Shown here: positions 15,830-24,887 of the stretch, in pieces
Layout: every line of letters begins with the position of its first letter
How positions within the stretch are numbered: the first letter of the stretch is position 1
Origin: Roseovarius aestuarii
GTDB taxonomy: Bacteria; Pseudomonadota; Alphaproteobacteria; Rhodobacterales; Rhodobacteraceae
NCBI RefSeq assembly: GCF_019966515.1
Contig: NZ_JAIMIB010000004.1
Location: forward strand, 186,001 to 250,000
Direction: 5' to 3'
Length of the DNA stretch: 64,000 nt
Translations under genes and position numbers: made by a program
Notes under the pieces: model-generated
The model's database searches: none
What the model was told of the DNA's origin: nothing
The model's input: only the letters and a program-made list of their open reading frames with translations

Positions 15830-17782
15830 GTGGGGTGGAACATTTTGGCATGGGGCGACTTTCAGTTGGTATCGGGTGTCGTTGCCAGGCTCCGGCTTGT
15901 ATTTCTGTCGGTATCGCTGCTGCTGATCACGGTAATGTTCATGGGCTACCTGCAGCTTGGCAAGCTGAATAAGACAACAGATGACCTTATGGATGCGTCC
16001 GTTCCGCTGTTCATCGCGGCACAGAATGTGGAACGCAACCTGACCGGGTTGGCGCTGTCACTGCAGGCCATCGACAATGTGTGCAGCCTGACCGAGATGT
16101 CCACGCTTGACGATACGCTCAGGGGTCACCTGCGCATGCTTACGCGTGATATCGACCATCTGACGCAGCGCCAATCGGCGCCAGATATAGCCATAAACAT
16201 GGCTGAGTCACTGGACGCAATCGACACAAATCTTAATCATATTCTCGAGTTGAGGCGCGATCTGTTCGGGTTCGAACGTTCGATCAGCAGGTCTTCACTT
16301 CGCTTGCGGGAGAATCAGAATGCAATTCGTTCTTTGCTAGCGAAACCGCCTAATATGCATTCATCCCGGTCCGGTGTGGGAGTATCGGCCAATGTTGCAA
16401 ATCCGGAGCAATTCACCGGGGGGTATGCAAGCAATCTGCCACAGGGAAATGTCATCACGGAACTCATGCTCAGGACAGATGCGCTTGTCGGCGCGGTTAC
16501 AGATCTGGGCCGCAACCCGACGTTGGACGCAACGGACCGGATTGAGCGTGAATTACGCAGCAGGACCCAGATGATCTCGGGCCTGATCGGGCAAATTCAA
16601 CCGGGATCGCAGCGCACGATACTGACTGACAAACTCGGTGTCATCGACAGGCTTATTTTTGGTGATACGGGTATTTTGCGCGATGCTCTCCGCATCAAGG
16701 CTCTGCGTAGCGAGCTTGATCAGAAGATGTCACAACAAAGCATTCTGATCGCGGCAATCTCAAACGATTTGGGTGCGCTGACAACTGTCGCCCGTGCGCA
16801 GGTCGGCGACGGTATAAAGCTGTCGGGTACAAATGCAAATCAGGTGATCATCTTGCTGATGATGGCAAGCCTCGGCTCGTTATTGGCGGCTGGCGTCGCC
16901 AACATCCTGATCGTCAAAAGATATATCAACAAACGCATGTCGCGCCTCACCACAGCGGTCTCAGCCATTGCGGCAAACGAATCGCATTGCGATGTGGATA
17001 TGGAGGCAGATGACAAAGGTGGCGAGATGGCCCTTGCGCTGGCTACGTTCAGACACACAGCCGAGGAACTTCGGCGATCCAACGTCGAGCTTGAAAATTT
17101 CGCCTATGTCGCCGCCCATGATCTTCGCTCACCGCTTCGGGCGATCCAGGATCTGGCGGAATGGACCATGAAGGATGCCGAAAACCAGTTTTCTGATGAC
17201 GGGCGCGCAAACATGATTTTGTTGCAAAGCCGTGTCGATCGTCTCAACCGGCTTCTATCCGACCTGCTGGCATACTCCCGCGTTGGCAAGGAAAGCCAAG
17301 ACCTTGCCGTGATTTCCTTGTCGCAGATGGTCGGTGACATCCAAGAGATGCTTGATTCAAAGGAAAAATTCCAGCTTTCCTACGATGGCACACGCGTCGA
17401 GGTCACGACTTATGCCACGCCGCTCCGTCAGATTCTTCTGAACCTGATCAGCAACAGTATCAAGCATCATGACAAGGCACGTGGCACCATCAGGGTCAGC
17501 GCCGAGGTTTGTAAGGGGCGGCTGCGCGTCAGGGTCGAGGATGACGGCCCTGGCATCGACCTGCAATACCATGACCGCGTTTTTGGGCTGTTCCAGACGC
17601 TCCGGCCCCGGGACGAGGTAGAGGGCAGCGGCCTGGGCTTGGCAATCATTCGCAAGCTGGTGGGGCACTATGGCGGCACCATCAGGCTCTCATCCGATCC
17701 GAAAGCGACGCGGGGCTCGAGGTTCGAGTTCGATTTACCAGCTATTCCGAGTGCCGCCGAGAGTCATGACATGGCCGCCTGA
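15830..17782 (+). CDS. Membrane-bound sensor histidine kinase (periplasmic sensor, HAMP-like, HisKA, HATPase)
   Basis: A 650-residue kinase. TM1 is at about residues 23-45 (LVFLSVSLLLITVMFMGYL). A largely helical periplasmic region spans about 46-338, and TM2 is at about 340-362 (VIILLMMASLGSLLAAGVAN). A HAMP-like linker follows, then HisKA with the phosphoacceptor His430 in YVAAHDLRSPLRAI. The HATPase domain has N-box LLNLISNSIKHHDK, DDGPGI and GSGLGLAIIRKLVGHYGG. The start is uncertain: GTG 15830 lacks a good ribosome site, and TTG 15866 with GGGGCGA upstream is an alternative. The cognate regulator follows 22 bases after the stop. A CtrA-type box precedes the gene. Confidence 0.87.
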   Translation: MGWNILAWGDFQLVSGVVARLRLVFLSVSLLLITVMFMGYLQLGKLNKTTDDLMDASVPLFIAAQNVERNLTGLALSLQAIDNVCSLTEMSTLDDTLRGHLRMLTRDIDHLTQRQSAPDIAINMAESLDAIDTNLNHILELRRDLFGFERSISRSSLRLRENQNAIRSLLAKPPNMHSSRSGVGVSANVANPEQFTGGYASNLPQGNVITELMLRTDALVGAVTDLGRNPTLDATDRIERELRSRTQMISGLIGQIQPGSQRTILTDKLGVIDRLIFGDTGILRDALRIKALRSELDQKMSQQSILIAAISNDLGALTTVARAQVGDGIKLSGTNANQVIILLMMASLGSLLAAGVANILIVKRYINKRMSRLTTAVSAIAANESHCDVDMEADDKGGEMALALATFRHTAEELRRSNVELENFAYVAAHDLRSPLRAIQDLAEWTMKDAENQFSDDGRANMILLQSRVDRLNRLLSDLLAYSRVGKESQDLAVISLSQMVGDIQEMLDSKEKFQLSYDGTRVEVTTYATPLRQILLNLISNSIKHHDKARGTIRVSAEVCKGRLRVRVEDDGPGIDLQYHDRVFGLFQTLRPRDEVEGSGLGLAIIRKLVGHYGGTIRLSSDPKATRGSRFEFDLPAIPSAAESHDMAA

Positions 17783-17804
17783 ATCGCCAACAAAAGGACA
17801 GAAC

Positions 17805-18266
17805 ATGACAGCTATCGAACTAAACTCGGTCGTCAACGTGCCGACCCAGCCAGTCAGGTTCCTGATTATCGACGATGATCACGTCAGCGTATTGGCGATC
17901 AAGCGCGCATTGAAAAAACTGAAGATCATCAATCCGGTGCAGGTTGCGCGCGACGGTCGTGAGGCACTGGAAATGTTACGGGGTGAATTCGGTGACGGGC
18001 ACCGTTTGCCGCCTTACCTGGTAACCCTTGATCTGAACATGCCGCGCATGAATGGGTTCGAATTTCTGGAAGAGGTTCGTAACGACCCAGCCCTTCACCG
18101 GCTTGTCATCTTTGTCTTGTCCACCTCGGACGCGCCGGCAGACGTGGCTAACGCCTATGACAACAATATCGCCGGATATATCGTAAAGGACAATCTGGGC
18201 GACAGCTTCGTCAAGGCACTAGACATGATCGACTGCTTTACCCGGGTGGTTGAATTCCCTCATTGA
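17805..18266 (+). CDS. Single-domain response regulator, Rcp1-like
   Basis: The start is ATG 17805, 22 bases after the kinase stop; GGACAGA sits upstream. The 153 residues are a lone receiver domain: acidic pocket Asp23/Asp24 in IIDDDH, phosphoacceptor Asp76 in VTLDLNMPRMNG, switch Ser106/Thr107 in VLSTSD and Lys128 in YIVKDN. No DNA-binding or enzymatic output domain is present. The LDLNMPRMNGFEFLEEVRND pattern resembles Rcp1-type regulators that act with phytochrome-like kinases. It probably passes phosphate or binds a target protein and may serve both neighbouring kinases. Confidence 0.93.
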   Translation: MTAIELNSVVNVPTQPVRFLIIDDDHVSVLAIKRALKKLKIINPVQVARDGREALEMLRGEFGDGHRLPPYLVTLDLNMPRMNGFEFLEEVRNDPALHRLVIFVLSTSDAPADVANAYDNNIAGYIVKDNLGDSFVKALDMIDCFTRVVEFPH

Positions 18267-18434
18267 CCTGACCGAACCCTCCGCATGTAAAATCTCGGTG
18301 GTTTCCGGGTTTTTGTGACCGACGCGAAATTGTGATCCTGCGCGTCCGGCCAGCGACTCGGCTCCGGTTCCCGATGCCTTTGGGGTTGAGCCAGCGGCGA
18401 TGCCCGGCTAGACCGGCGCGGAAGGAGCCAGCAG

Positions 18435-19541
18435 ATGAGCCTCAACACATTCGGACATCTCTTTCGTGTCACCACCTGGGGCGAAAGCCACGGGCCCGCT
18501 CTGGGCGCAACCGTCGATGGCTGCCCACCCGGTATCGCCATTGACGAGGCCATGCTGCAACACTGGCTCGACAAGCGCCGTCCCGGTCAGAACAAGAACA
18601 TGACCCAGCGCAACGAACCCGACGCCGTGCAGATCCTGTCGGGGGTGTTTGAGGGGCAGACCACGGGCACGCCGATTCAGCTGATGATCGAAAACACCGA
18701 TCAGCGATCGAAGGATTATGGTGACATCGCCCAGACCTTCCGACCCGGCCATGCCGATATCACCTATCACCAGAAATATGGGCTACGTGATTATCGGGGC
18801 GGCGGGCGCAGCTCGGCCCGCGAAACCGCTGCGCGCGTGGCGGCGGGCGGTATTGCCCGCGCAGCGCTCGACGCGCTTGTGCCCGGCATCCGGATCAAGG
18901 GCTACATGACGCGTATGGGCGAGATGGAGATTGATCGCGCTCGGTTCGACTGGGACGCAATCGACGGTAATGATTTCTGGATTCCCGATGCTGATGCGGC
19001 GCTTGAATGGGAGGCCTATCTGCAAAAACTGCGCAAAGATCACAACTCTGTCGGAGCGATTATCGAGGTTGTTGCACAAGGTGCACCGGCTGGCCTTGGG
19101 GCGCCGGTCTATGGCAAACTTGATACCGATCTTGCTGCGGCGATGATGTCGATCAACGCCGTCAAAGGGGTCGAGATCGGTGAGGGTATGTCAGCGGCAA
19201 TGCTGCTCGGGACGCAGAACGCCGATGAAATCTTCATGGGCAATGATGGCGAGCCTGTCTATTCTTCCAACCATGCGGGCGGCATCCTTGGCGGTATCTC
19301 GACCGGGCAGGACATTGTCATACGCTTTGCCGTCAAGCCCACCTCGTCCATTCTCAGCCCGCGCAAATCCATCCGCATGGATGGCACCCCGACCGAAGTG
19401 GTCACCAAGGGCCGCCATGATCCCTGCGTCGGCATCCGTGCTGTCCCCGTGGGCGAGGCGATGATGGCCTGTGTCCTGCTCGACCACCTGCTATTGCACC
19501 GCGGACAGGTCGGCGATGGCCCACGCGGCAAGATCGGCTGA
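18435..19541 (+). CDS. aroC: Chorismate synthase
   Basis: A 368-residue AroC of normal length starting [20 protein letters not shown], the first family signature. The second signature is in [17 protein letters not shown] (about 116-132), and the third in [14 protein letters not shown] near residue 300. It makes chorismate from 5-enolpyruvylshikimate 3-phosphate with reduced FMN. GGAAGGAG about 10 bases upstream sets the start. It appears monocistronic. Confidence 0.97.
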   Translation: MSLNTFGHLFRVTTWGESHGPALGATVDGCPPGIAIDEAMLQHWLDKRRPGQNKNMTQRNEPDAVQILSGVFEGQTTGTPIQLMIENTDQRSKDYGDIAQTFRPGHADITYHQKYGLRDYRGGGRSSARETAARVAAGGIARAALDALVPGIRIKGYMTRMGEMEIDRARFDWDAIDGNDFWIPDADAALEWEAYLQKLRKDHNSVGAIIEVVAQGAPAGLGAPVYGKLDTDLAAAMMSINAVKGVEIGEGMSAAMLLGTQNADEIFMGNDGEPVYSSNHAGGILGGISTGQDIVIRFAVKPTSSILSPRKSIRMDGTPTEVVTKGRHDPCVGIRAVPVGEAMMACVLLDHLLLHRGQVGDGPRGKIG

Positions 19542-19572
19542 GCCACAACGGATCAGGATTTCAGGCACTCAA

Positions 19573-19613
19573 TGCCCGGCCAAGAAGAGAAAATTCTAGA
19601 CCGGGCAGTCTTT
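19573..19613 (+). terminator. Possible terminator after aroC
   Basis: TGCCCGG (19573-19579) pairs with CCGGGCA (19601-19607) across a 21-base loop and is followed by GTCTTT. It starts 31 bases after the aroC stop. The large loop and weak T-run keep confidence low. The remaining sequence up to 19751 shows nothing recognisable. Confidence 0.35.
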
Positions 19614-19751
19614 AGCATCGGTGCTTTCTTAACGCGGAATGTCGGCCCAGGTTCTGGTTTGCTTCAGCCCGCCCCGGTCAATCAGTTCAGGCACGAATAG
19701 GCCAGAAGCGATGCCCCGCATTCATCATTAATTCGAATTCATTCCCATAGA

Positions 19752-20627
19752 TCAGCCAGGCTTTGATTTCTGCTTGGACAGCTGCACTGCCAGAATGCCC
19801 GCGGCAATCACCGCCACGCCCAGAATTTCGCGCACTCCCAGGTTTTCGCCCAGTATGATCGCCGCAATCGCGACACCCAGAAACGGGTTGAGGAAATGGA
19901 ATGTCGCCGCCTTTACGGCGCCGATGCGATTGACCAGCCAAAACCACACCAACGTGGCCGCGAGGCCGGGGATCAGCGTCGTATAAACGAAAGCCGCGAT
20001 CAATTGCCAGCTCCAGTCGACGGCGATCGTCTCGGTCGCCACCGCAGCAACGCTTAGTACGGCGCTGCCGACCAGCATCTGCAACCCGACAATCATCAGG
20101 AAATTACCACCCGAAGTGGCGCCCCTGACCATCAGAGTGGCAAAGGTCAGCGCGATCACCCCAATGACACACAAACCCAGGCCCAGCATGTCGATGCCGC
20201 CCTGTAATCGCGCGCTCATGATGATGAAAACACCTATGACGCCCGCAATAAGACCCGCGAACCCCAAGGCACCCACGCGCTCACCGAAAAATGCCCAGCC
20301 GGCCAGCGCCACCAGTAACGGCATCGTCGATGCAATGATCGCCGCAAGCGAGGCCTCGATTGTCTGCATGGCGACAAAGTTGAGGCCAAGGTAAAGCGCG
20401 TTCTGGCAGATGCCAAAGACAATCGTGGCCCGCCACTGCGCCCGCGTCAGCCGCCAGCGTTGCCCCAGCAGCCACGCAATCAGAACGCCCAGCAGACCCG
20501 AGATCAGAAACCGCAGCGACAGTGCCGTCAGAGGTGGTGCGGCGGCAACAATGATCCGGGCCGAGGTGAAGGCGCTCGACCACATGAAGGCAAATGCCAG
20601 CCCCGCCAGTATCGCCCGAATGTCCAT
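19752..20627 (-). CDS. EamA/DMT-superfamily transporter
   Basis: A 291-residue integral membrane protein with about ten hydrophobic helices in two EamA repeats: FAFMWSSAFTSARIIVAAAPPLT early in repeat one, and HFLNPFLGVAIAAIILGE in repeat two, the latter a family hallmark. Members usually export amino acids or other metabolites; the substrate is unknown here. It has its own promoter region after the hup terminator. The C terminus is basic (LSKQKSKPG). Confidence 0.88.
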   Translation of the reverse strand: MDIRAILAGLAFAFMWSSAFTSARIIVAAAPPLTALSLRFLISGLLGVLIAWLLGQRWRLTRAQWRATIVFGICQNALYLGLNFVAMQTIEASLAAIIASTMPLLVALAGWAFFGERVGALGFAGLIAGVIGVFIIMSARLQGGIDMLGLGLCVIGVIALTFATLMVRGATSGGNFLMIVGLQMLVGSAVLSVAAVATETIAVDWSWQLIAAFVYTTLIPGLAATLVWFWLVNRIGAVKAATFHFLNPFLGVAIAAIILGENLGVREILGVAVIAAGILAVQLSKQKSKPG

Positions 20628-20646
20628 GTGATCTGCTCCGAAATGA

Positions 20647-20673
20647 AAAGGGCCGCCTCGGGGCGACCCTTTC
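20647..20673 (-). terminator. Terminator of the HU gene
   Basis: AAAGGGCCGCC (20647-20657) pairs with GGCGACCCTTT (20662-20672) around TCGG, with one mismatch. On the minus strand the descending arm ends in CCCTTTTCATTT, a short U-run. It lies 24 bases beyond the stop codon of the HU gene and just ahead of the EamA transporter start. Confidence 0.65.
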
Positions 20674-20696
20674 CGAAACTCTGATGAGATTCAAGT

Positions 20697-20984
20697 TTAG
20701 CCGTTCACGCTGTCCTTGAGCGCCTTGGCGATGGTCATCTTCACCACCTTGTCGGCTTCTTTCTTGATCTGCTCGCCGGTGGCAGGGTTACGCACCATGC
20801 GCTCGGGGCGTTCGCGGCAATAGATCTTGCCGACACCCGGAAGGGTTACAGCACCGCCGCCCGACACTTCGCGCGTGATGATTGATATCACAGCATCCAG
20901 TGCGCCGCTTGCGGATTTCTTGTCACTGCCCATCTCTTCGGCCAGAGCAGATACAAGCTGGGTTTTGGTCATGGGTTTTGCCAT
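20697..20984 (-). CDS. hup: HU-family DNA-binding protein
   Basis: The start MAKPMTKTQLVSALAEEMG is set by GAAGGAGA 7-8 bases upstream. A 95-residue HU/IHF fold: an N-terminal helical dimerisation part, the GGAVTLPGVGKI turn, and the DNA-clamping beta arm with the conserved RNPATGE segment (MVRNPATGEQIKK). It binds and bends DNA as a nucleoid protein. A perfect inverted repeat lies about 60 bases upstream of the start. Alpha- and beta-HU types or a more distant paralogue cannot be separated here. Confidence 0.92.
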   Translation of the reverse strand: MAKPMTKTQLVSALAEEMGSDKKSASGALDAVISIITREVSGGGAVTLPGVGKIYCRERPERMVRNPATGEQIKKEADKVVKMTIAKALKDSVNG

Positions 20985-21043
20985 TTTATGGTCTCCTTCA
21001 ACTGCCCGGCTATTGGGCCTCATGCGCATAGACTAACGCTATC

Positions 21044-21059
21044 TTGTGTATGAACACAA
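21044..21059. promoter_or_regulatory. Perfect inverted repeat upstream of the HU gene
   Basis: TTGTGT (21044-21049) and ACACAA (21054-21059) are perfectly inverted around ATGA in an AT-rich stretch 60-75 bases before the HU start. Position suits an operator overlapping the promoter. No regulator is known from this window. Confidence 0.35.
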
Positions 21060-21115
21060 CGAATAGTGGAAGAAAACAAGTGTTTTTAGTGCATTTTGTG
21101 CAGATTTACGCTCGG

Positions 21116-22600
21116 TTAGAGGAAGGCAGTCTCGTCAAACGACCGTAATTTGCGGCTATGCAACCGTTCGAGCGGCATTTCAGCCAGGGATTCCATCGCG
21201 CGAATCCCGATCATAAGGTGACGCGAGACCTGCGTTTTGTAAAAGTCACTGGCCATGCCGGGAAGCTTCAATTCGCCATGCAGCGGCTTGTCGCTGATGC
21301 AAAGCAGCGTGCCATAGGGGACCCGAAACCGGAACCCGTTGGCGGCGATCGTGGCACTCTCCATGTCCAGCGCAATGGCCCGCGACTGGCTGAGCCGCTG
21401 CACCGGGCCGGACTGATCGCGCAGTTCCCAGTTCCGATTGTCAAAGCTGGCCACCGTCCCGGTGCGCATGACCCGCTTGAGGTCATACCCTTCCAGCTTC
21501 GTTTCCGCGGCAACGGCCTGTTCCAGTGCGATCTGGATTTCCGCCAGCGCCGGGATCGGCACCCAGGCGGGAATATCCGCGTCAAGAACACCGTCCTCGC
21601 GCAAATAGGCATGGGCCAGAACGAAATCGCCGAGGCTCTGGGAATTTCTCAATCCCGCGCAATGGCCGACCATGATCCAGGCATGTGGCCGCAAGACCGC
21701 AACATGATCCGTTGCGGTTTTCGCGTTTGATGGTCCCACGCCGATATTGACAAGGGTAATGCCTTTTCCGTCCGCACGTTTCAGATGGTAAGATGGCATT
21801 TGCGGCAATTGCGCAGGTACCGGCAGATCGCCATCCGCCGTAGTTATCTCGGCATTGCCGGTGCTCACGAACGAGGTGTAGCCACTTTCGGGATCGGACA
21901 GCATCCGGCGCGCGTAATTCTCGAACTCTGAGACATAGAACTGATAGTTCGTGAACAGGACATGGTTCTGAAAATGACCAGGGTCGGTGGCGGTATAATG
22001 GGTCAGCCTGGCGAGCGAGTAATCAACCCGTTGCGCCGAGAATGGTGCCAACGGCCCGGCGTCGCCGTGCTCCACCGTGTAGGTGCCATTCACGATGTCA
22101 TCATTTGTGGTGCTCAAATCCGGCACGTCAAACTTGTCGCGCAGCGTGAAATCCGCGGCACCTTCCTGCGGGACGGTAATGTCGGGATCGTTGGCCACGG
22201 CAAAATGCACCGGCATCGGCGTAGCGGACACAGCAATGCGCACTGGCACGTCGTGGTTTTCCAGCAAAAGCCCGATTTGTTGCTCAAGGTAGTTCCGGAA
22301 CAGTTTTGGCCGCGTGATTGTCGCCACATGGGTACCCGGCTCGGACACATGCCCGAAGCTCAGCCTGCTATCGACCTGGCAGAACGATGTCGTCGTGATC
22401 CGGATCTCGGGGTAATAGGCGCGTATTCGGCGGGCGGGCACATCACCATGCAGGGCCTTGCTGAATTCCTGACACAGAAATTCCGACGCAATCGCGTAAA
22501 GCTCGATCAGTCGGTCAACGGCTGCCGTCGCATCGGTAAATTCCTGCGGTGCGGGTGACTTGGGAGTGGTCAGGTTGCTGCTTTGGCTGTGCACGTTCAT
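21116..22600 (-). CDS. amn: AMP nucleosidase
   Basis: The start MNVHSQSSN follows an AAAAAGAG stretch; upstream in-frame ATG codons have no ribosome site. The 494-residue length matches Amn of E. coli (484). The N-terminal Amn-specific region (about 30-180) is followed by a PNP/UDP-phosphorylase-type domain with LVNIGVGPSNAKTATDHVAVLRPHAWIMVGHCAGLR (positions about 285-320) and ALDMESATIAANGFRFRVPYGTLLCISDKPLHGE (about 415-450, the ribose-binding MES motif). It hydrolyses AMP to adenine and ribose 5-phosphate. A VOC gene is divergent. Confidence 0.93.
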   Translation of the reverse strand: MNVHSQSSNLTTPKSPAPQEFTDATAAVDRLIELYAIASEFLCQEFSKALHGDVPARRIRAYYPEIRITTTSFCQVDSRLSFGHVSEPGTHVATITRPKLFRNYLEQQIGLLLENHDVPVRIAVSATPMPVHFAVANDPDITVPQEGAADFTLRDKFDVPDLSTTNDDIVNGTYTVEHGDAGPLAPFSAQRVDYSLARLTHYTATDPGHFQNHVLFTNYQFYVSEFENYARRMLSDPESGYTSFVSTGNAEITTADGDLPVPAQLPQMPSYHLKRADGKGITLVNIGVGPSNAKTATDHVAVLRPHAWIMVGHCAGLRNSQSLGDFVLAHAYLREDGVLDADIPAWVPIPALAEIQIALEQAVAAETKLEGYDLKRVMRTGTVASFDNRNWELRDQSGPVQRLSQSRAIALDMESATIAANGFRFRVPYGTLLCISDKPLHGELKLPGMASDFYKTQVSRHLMIGIRAMESLAEMPLERLHSRKLRSFDETAFL

Positions 22601-22701
22601 CTCTTTTTCCCAAGGTTCCGCCATTCTGCAAACCTGCCTGTCAACCACACGTTGACACGGCTGCGACCGGGGATCAAGTTGCTGCAAGCGATGGGGGCAA
22701 C

Positions 22702-23121
22702 ATGGATTATGATACGATCAGCGCCGAGGCATTCGGTGCATCCCTGACCGGTATCGGGTTAAATCTGCTGGTACGTGATGTTCTGGCCGAGGTCGCCTTT
22801 TTGACTGAGGTCTTTGAGATGACCGCCTACCAGCCCACGGCGGATTTCGCGATCATACGCTATCATGATCAGGTGATGCAGTTACATAGTGACGGCACCT
22901 ACCACTCCAACCCGTTGCTTGGCCTGCTGCCCGAGGCCGGGGCACGCGGCGCCGGGGCTGAAATCAGGCTTTACCAGACTGATCCGGATGAGGCTGCCAA
23001 ACGAGCCGAAAAATTCGGCGCGCATATCCTCCAACCGCCCACCGACAAACCCCACGGTCTGCGCGAGACCTATATCCTGTGCGAGAATGGTTATGCCTGG
23101 GTCGCGTCACGCCCGCTCTGA
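22702..23121 (+). CDS. VOC (glyoxalase/bleomycin-resistance) superfamily protein
   Basis: The start is ATG 22702 with GGGGGC upstream. A 139-residue small VOC protein of paired beta-alpha-beta-beta-beta modules: LNLLVRDVLAEVAFLTEVFEM opens module one, and AGAEIRLYQTDPDEAAKRAEKFG opens module two, ending ETYILCENGYAWVASRP. Members are metal-dependent lyases, dioxygenases or binding proteins; no activity can be named. Its 3' end overlaps the convergent LysR-type gene by 31 bases, so the two compete at the 3' end. Confidence 0.8.
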   Translation: MDYDTISAEAFGASLTGIGLNLLVRDVLAEVAFLTEVFEMTAYQPTADFAIIRYHDQVMQLHSDGTYHSNPLLGLLPEAGARGAGAEIRLYQTDPDEAAKRAEKFGAHILQPPTDKPHGLRETYILCENGYAWVASRPL

Positions 23122-23987
23122 TCCTGCGCCATTTCCTCGAGTAGCCAGTTTTCGAAGACTTTTGCGCCGGGAATGTCAGCGATGTGCGGGGCCGTGACCA
23201 GGTAATAGGCCTCGCTCATCTTGGCGCGGTGATCGAACAGACGCTGCAAGCGTCCCGACTGGATCAGATGGCCCGCTATCGTGTCATGCGCCATGCAAAG
23301 CCCCGCGCCCGCGACCGCGGCTGAAAGGGCGATTGCGTAGGTGGTTGCGTAAGTCACGTTCAGATCGGACCAGCCCAGGCCTTGCTCTTCGCCCCATGCT
23401 GCCCAGGTTGCCATCAGGTTGGCACAATCAAAAAGGGTCTCTCCGGGTACATCGTCCAGCGTGCCCGACCAGCCCGGCGCCGCCACCGGGTAGGAGTAAT
23501 CCTGGACCAGTTTCCGTGCAGCGACCCCCTCGGACGGGTGTACCGAATACCGGATTTCCACATCCGCACCGGGGGCGATTCCTTCTGCCTGCTCCCACAG
23601 CTCGGCGATGATGTTCAGCCGCACGTCCGGGTGCCGCGCGTAAAACCGACCCAGCCGGGGGGCCAACCAGAAGGTACCGAAGCTCATATTGGTATGGACC
23701 TGAACCACGACATCACTGCCGCCGGTGACAGCCAGCGTACCGCGCGAAAGCGTGCGAAAAGCGTCGCGCACGATCGGCAGATAGGAGGAGCCGGTTTTGG
23801 TCAGCTCCAATGCCCGTGGTCGGCGATGAAACAGCGCCCGACCCATATAGCCTTCCAGTGACTTGATCTGCTGGCTGACCGCGCTTTGGGTCATGTTCAA
23901 CTCACCCGCCGCAGCGGTAAAAGAAAGGTGCCGCGCCGAAGCCTCGAAAGCACGTAACCAGTTCAGCGGAGGCAGGGATTTGCGCAT
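23091..23987 (-). CDS. LysR-family transcriptional regulator (GcvA-like)
   Basis: A 298-residue LTTR. The N-terminal winged helix reads LPPLNWLRAFEASARHLSFT, then AAGELNMTQSAVSQQIKSLE (about 1-65); a periplasmic-binding-like effector domain follows (about 95-290). The LPPLNWLRAFEA opening and VSQQIK helix are typical of the GcvA branch. It is divergent from the class II aldolase gene with 111 bases between starts, so it probably regulates aldolase and desaturase. I could not pick a clear T-N11-A operator. The 3' end overlaps the VOC gene. Confidence 0.9.
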   Translation of the reverse strand: MRKSLPPLNWLRAFEASARHLSFTAAAGELNMTQSAVSQQIKSLEGYMGRALFHRRPRALELTKTGSSYLPIVRDAFRTLSRGTLAVTGGSDVVVQVHTNMSFGTFWLAPRLGRFYARHPDVRLNIIAELWEQAEGIAPGADVEIRYSVHPSEGVAARKLVQDYSYPVAAPGWSGTLDDVPGETLFDCANLMATWAAWGEEQGLGWSDLNVTYATTYAIALSAAVAGAGLCMAHDTIAGHLIQSGRLQRLFDHRAKMSEAYYLVTAPHIADIPGAKVFENWLLEEMAQDQSGRDATQA

Positions 23988-24098
23988 CGCATAATCTATC
24001 CATTAGCTAGACTTGTAGAATGCCCATATTTTTTTCGTTGGTAAAGAGCAGAGGTAGACGCCACCATTAAAGGCACGAGATCGAAGGAGCATCGCATC

Positions 24099-24854
24099 AT
24101 GTCCGTCACCGAACTTCGCCCGAATATCGACCATTGGCCCGAACGCGTTGATCTGGCCGCCGCGTTCCGCTGGACCGAGCGACTGAACATGCACGAGGCC
24201 GTTGCCAACCATTTTTCACTGGCGGTGAATGACGACGGCACACAGTTCCTCATGAACCCCAATCAGGTACATTTCAGTCGGATCAAGGCGTCGGACCTGC
24301 TGCTTCTAGATGCCAATGACCCCGAAACATTGGAAAGTCCGAACGCGCCGGACCCAACCGCATGGGGCCTGCATGGTGCGCTGCACCGGATGTGCCCGCA
24401 TGCGCGCTGCGCGCTGCATGTGCATTCAATCTATGCCACGGTTCTGGCCTCTTTGGCCGATAGCACCCTGCCGCCGATCGACCAGAACACAGCGACGTTC
24501 TACAATCGCGTCGCGGTGGATGATCACTTCGGCGGGCTGGCGTTTGAGGAAGAGGCGGAACGGTGCTGTTCGAACCTCAGCGATCCGTCAAAAACCGTGC
24601 TGGTTATGGGCAATCACGGTATCATGGTGATCGGTCAGACCGTCGCCGAAACCTTCAACAGGATGTACTACTTCGAGCGTGCCTGCGAGACCTATATCAA
24701 AGCGCTCTGGACCGCGCAGCCGCTCCGCTTGTTATCCGACGAGATGGCCGAAAAGACCGCGAAAGAGCTGGAAGACTACCCTGGACAGGCGGTGCAGCAT
24801 CTAGCTGAGCTGAAAGCGATTTTGGACGAAGAAGGCTCGACCTACGCGTCTTAG
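24099..24854 (+). CDS. Class II aldolase/adducin family protein
   Basis: A 251-residue zinc aldolase-type protein. Metal ligands are seen at His107 and His109 in CALHVHS and His173 in GNHGIMV; the family acid is probably Glu in the EEEAERC stretch or nearby. Members include fuculose-phosphate aldolase, but many act on other phosphosugars or are decarboxylases. The start ATG has GAAGGAG 8 bases upstream. It is followed after 33 bases by a sterol desaturase-like gene and controlled probably by the divergent LysR protein. Substrate unknown. Confidence 0.85.
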   Translation: MSVTELRPNIDHWPERVDLAAAFRWTERLNMHEAVANHFSLAVNDDGTQFLMNPNQVHFSRIKASDLLLLDANDPETLESPNAPDPTAWGLHGALHRMCPHARCALHVHSIYATVLASLADSTLPPIDQNTATFYNRVAVDDHFGGLAFEEEAERCCSNLSDPSKTVLVMGNHGIMVIGQTVAETFNRMYYFERACETYIKALWTAQPLRLLSDEMAEKTAKELEDYPGQAVQHLAELKAILDEEGSTYAS

Positions 24855-24887
24855 GCCATGCTGACACGATAAATGTGGAGAGACCCA

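Noticed and set aside
19572..19700. 42-codon plus-strand frame after aroC
   Set aside because: No ribosome binding site, and it overlaps the candidate aroC terminator hairpin; no family features.
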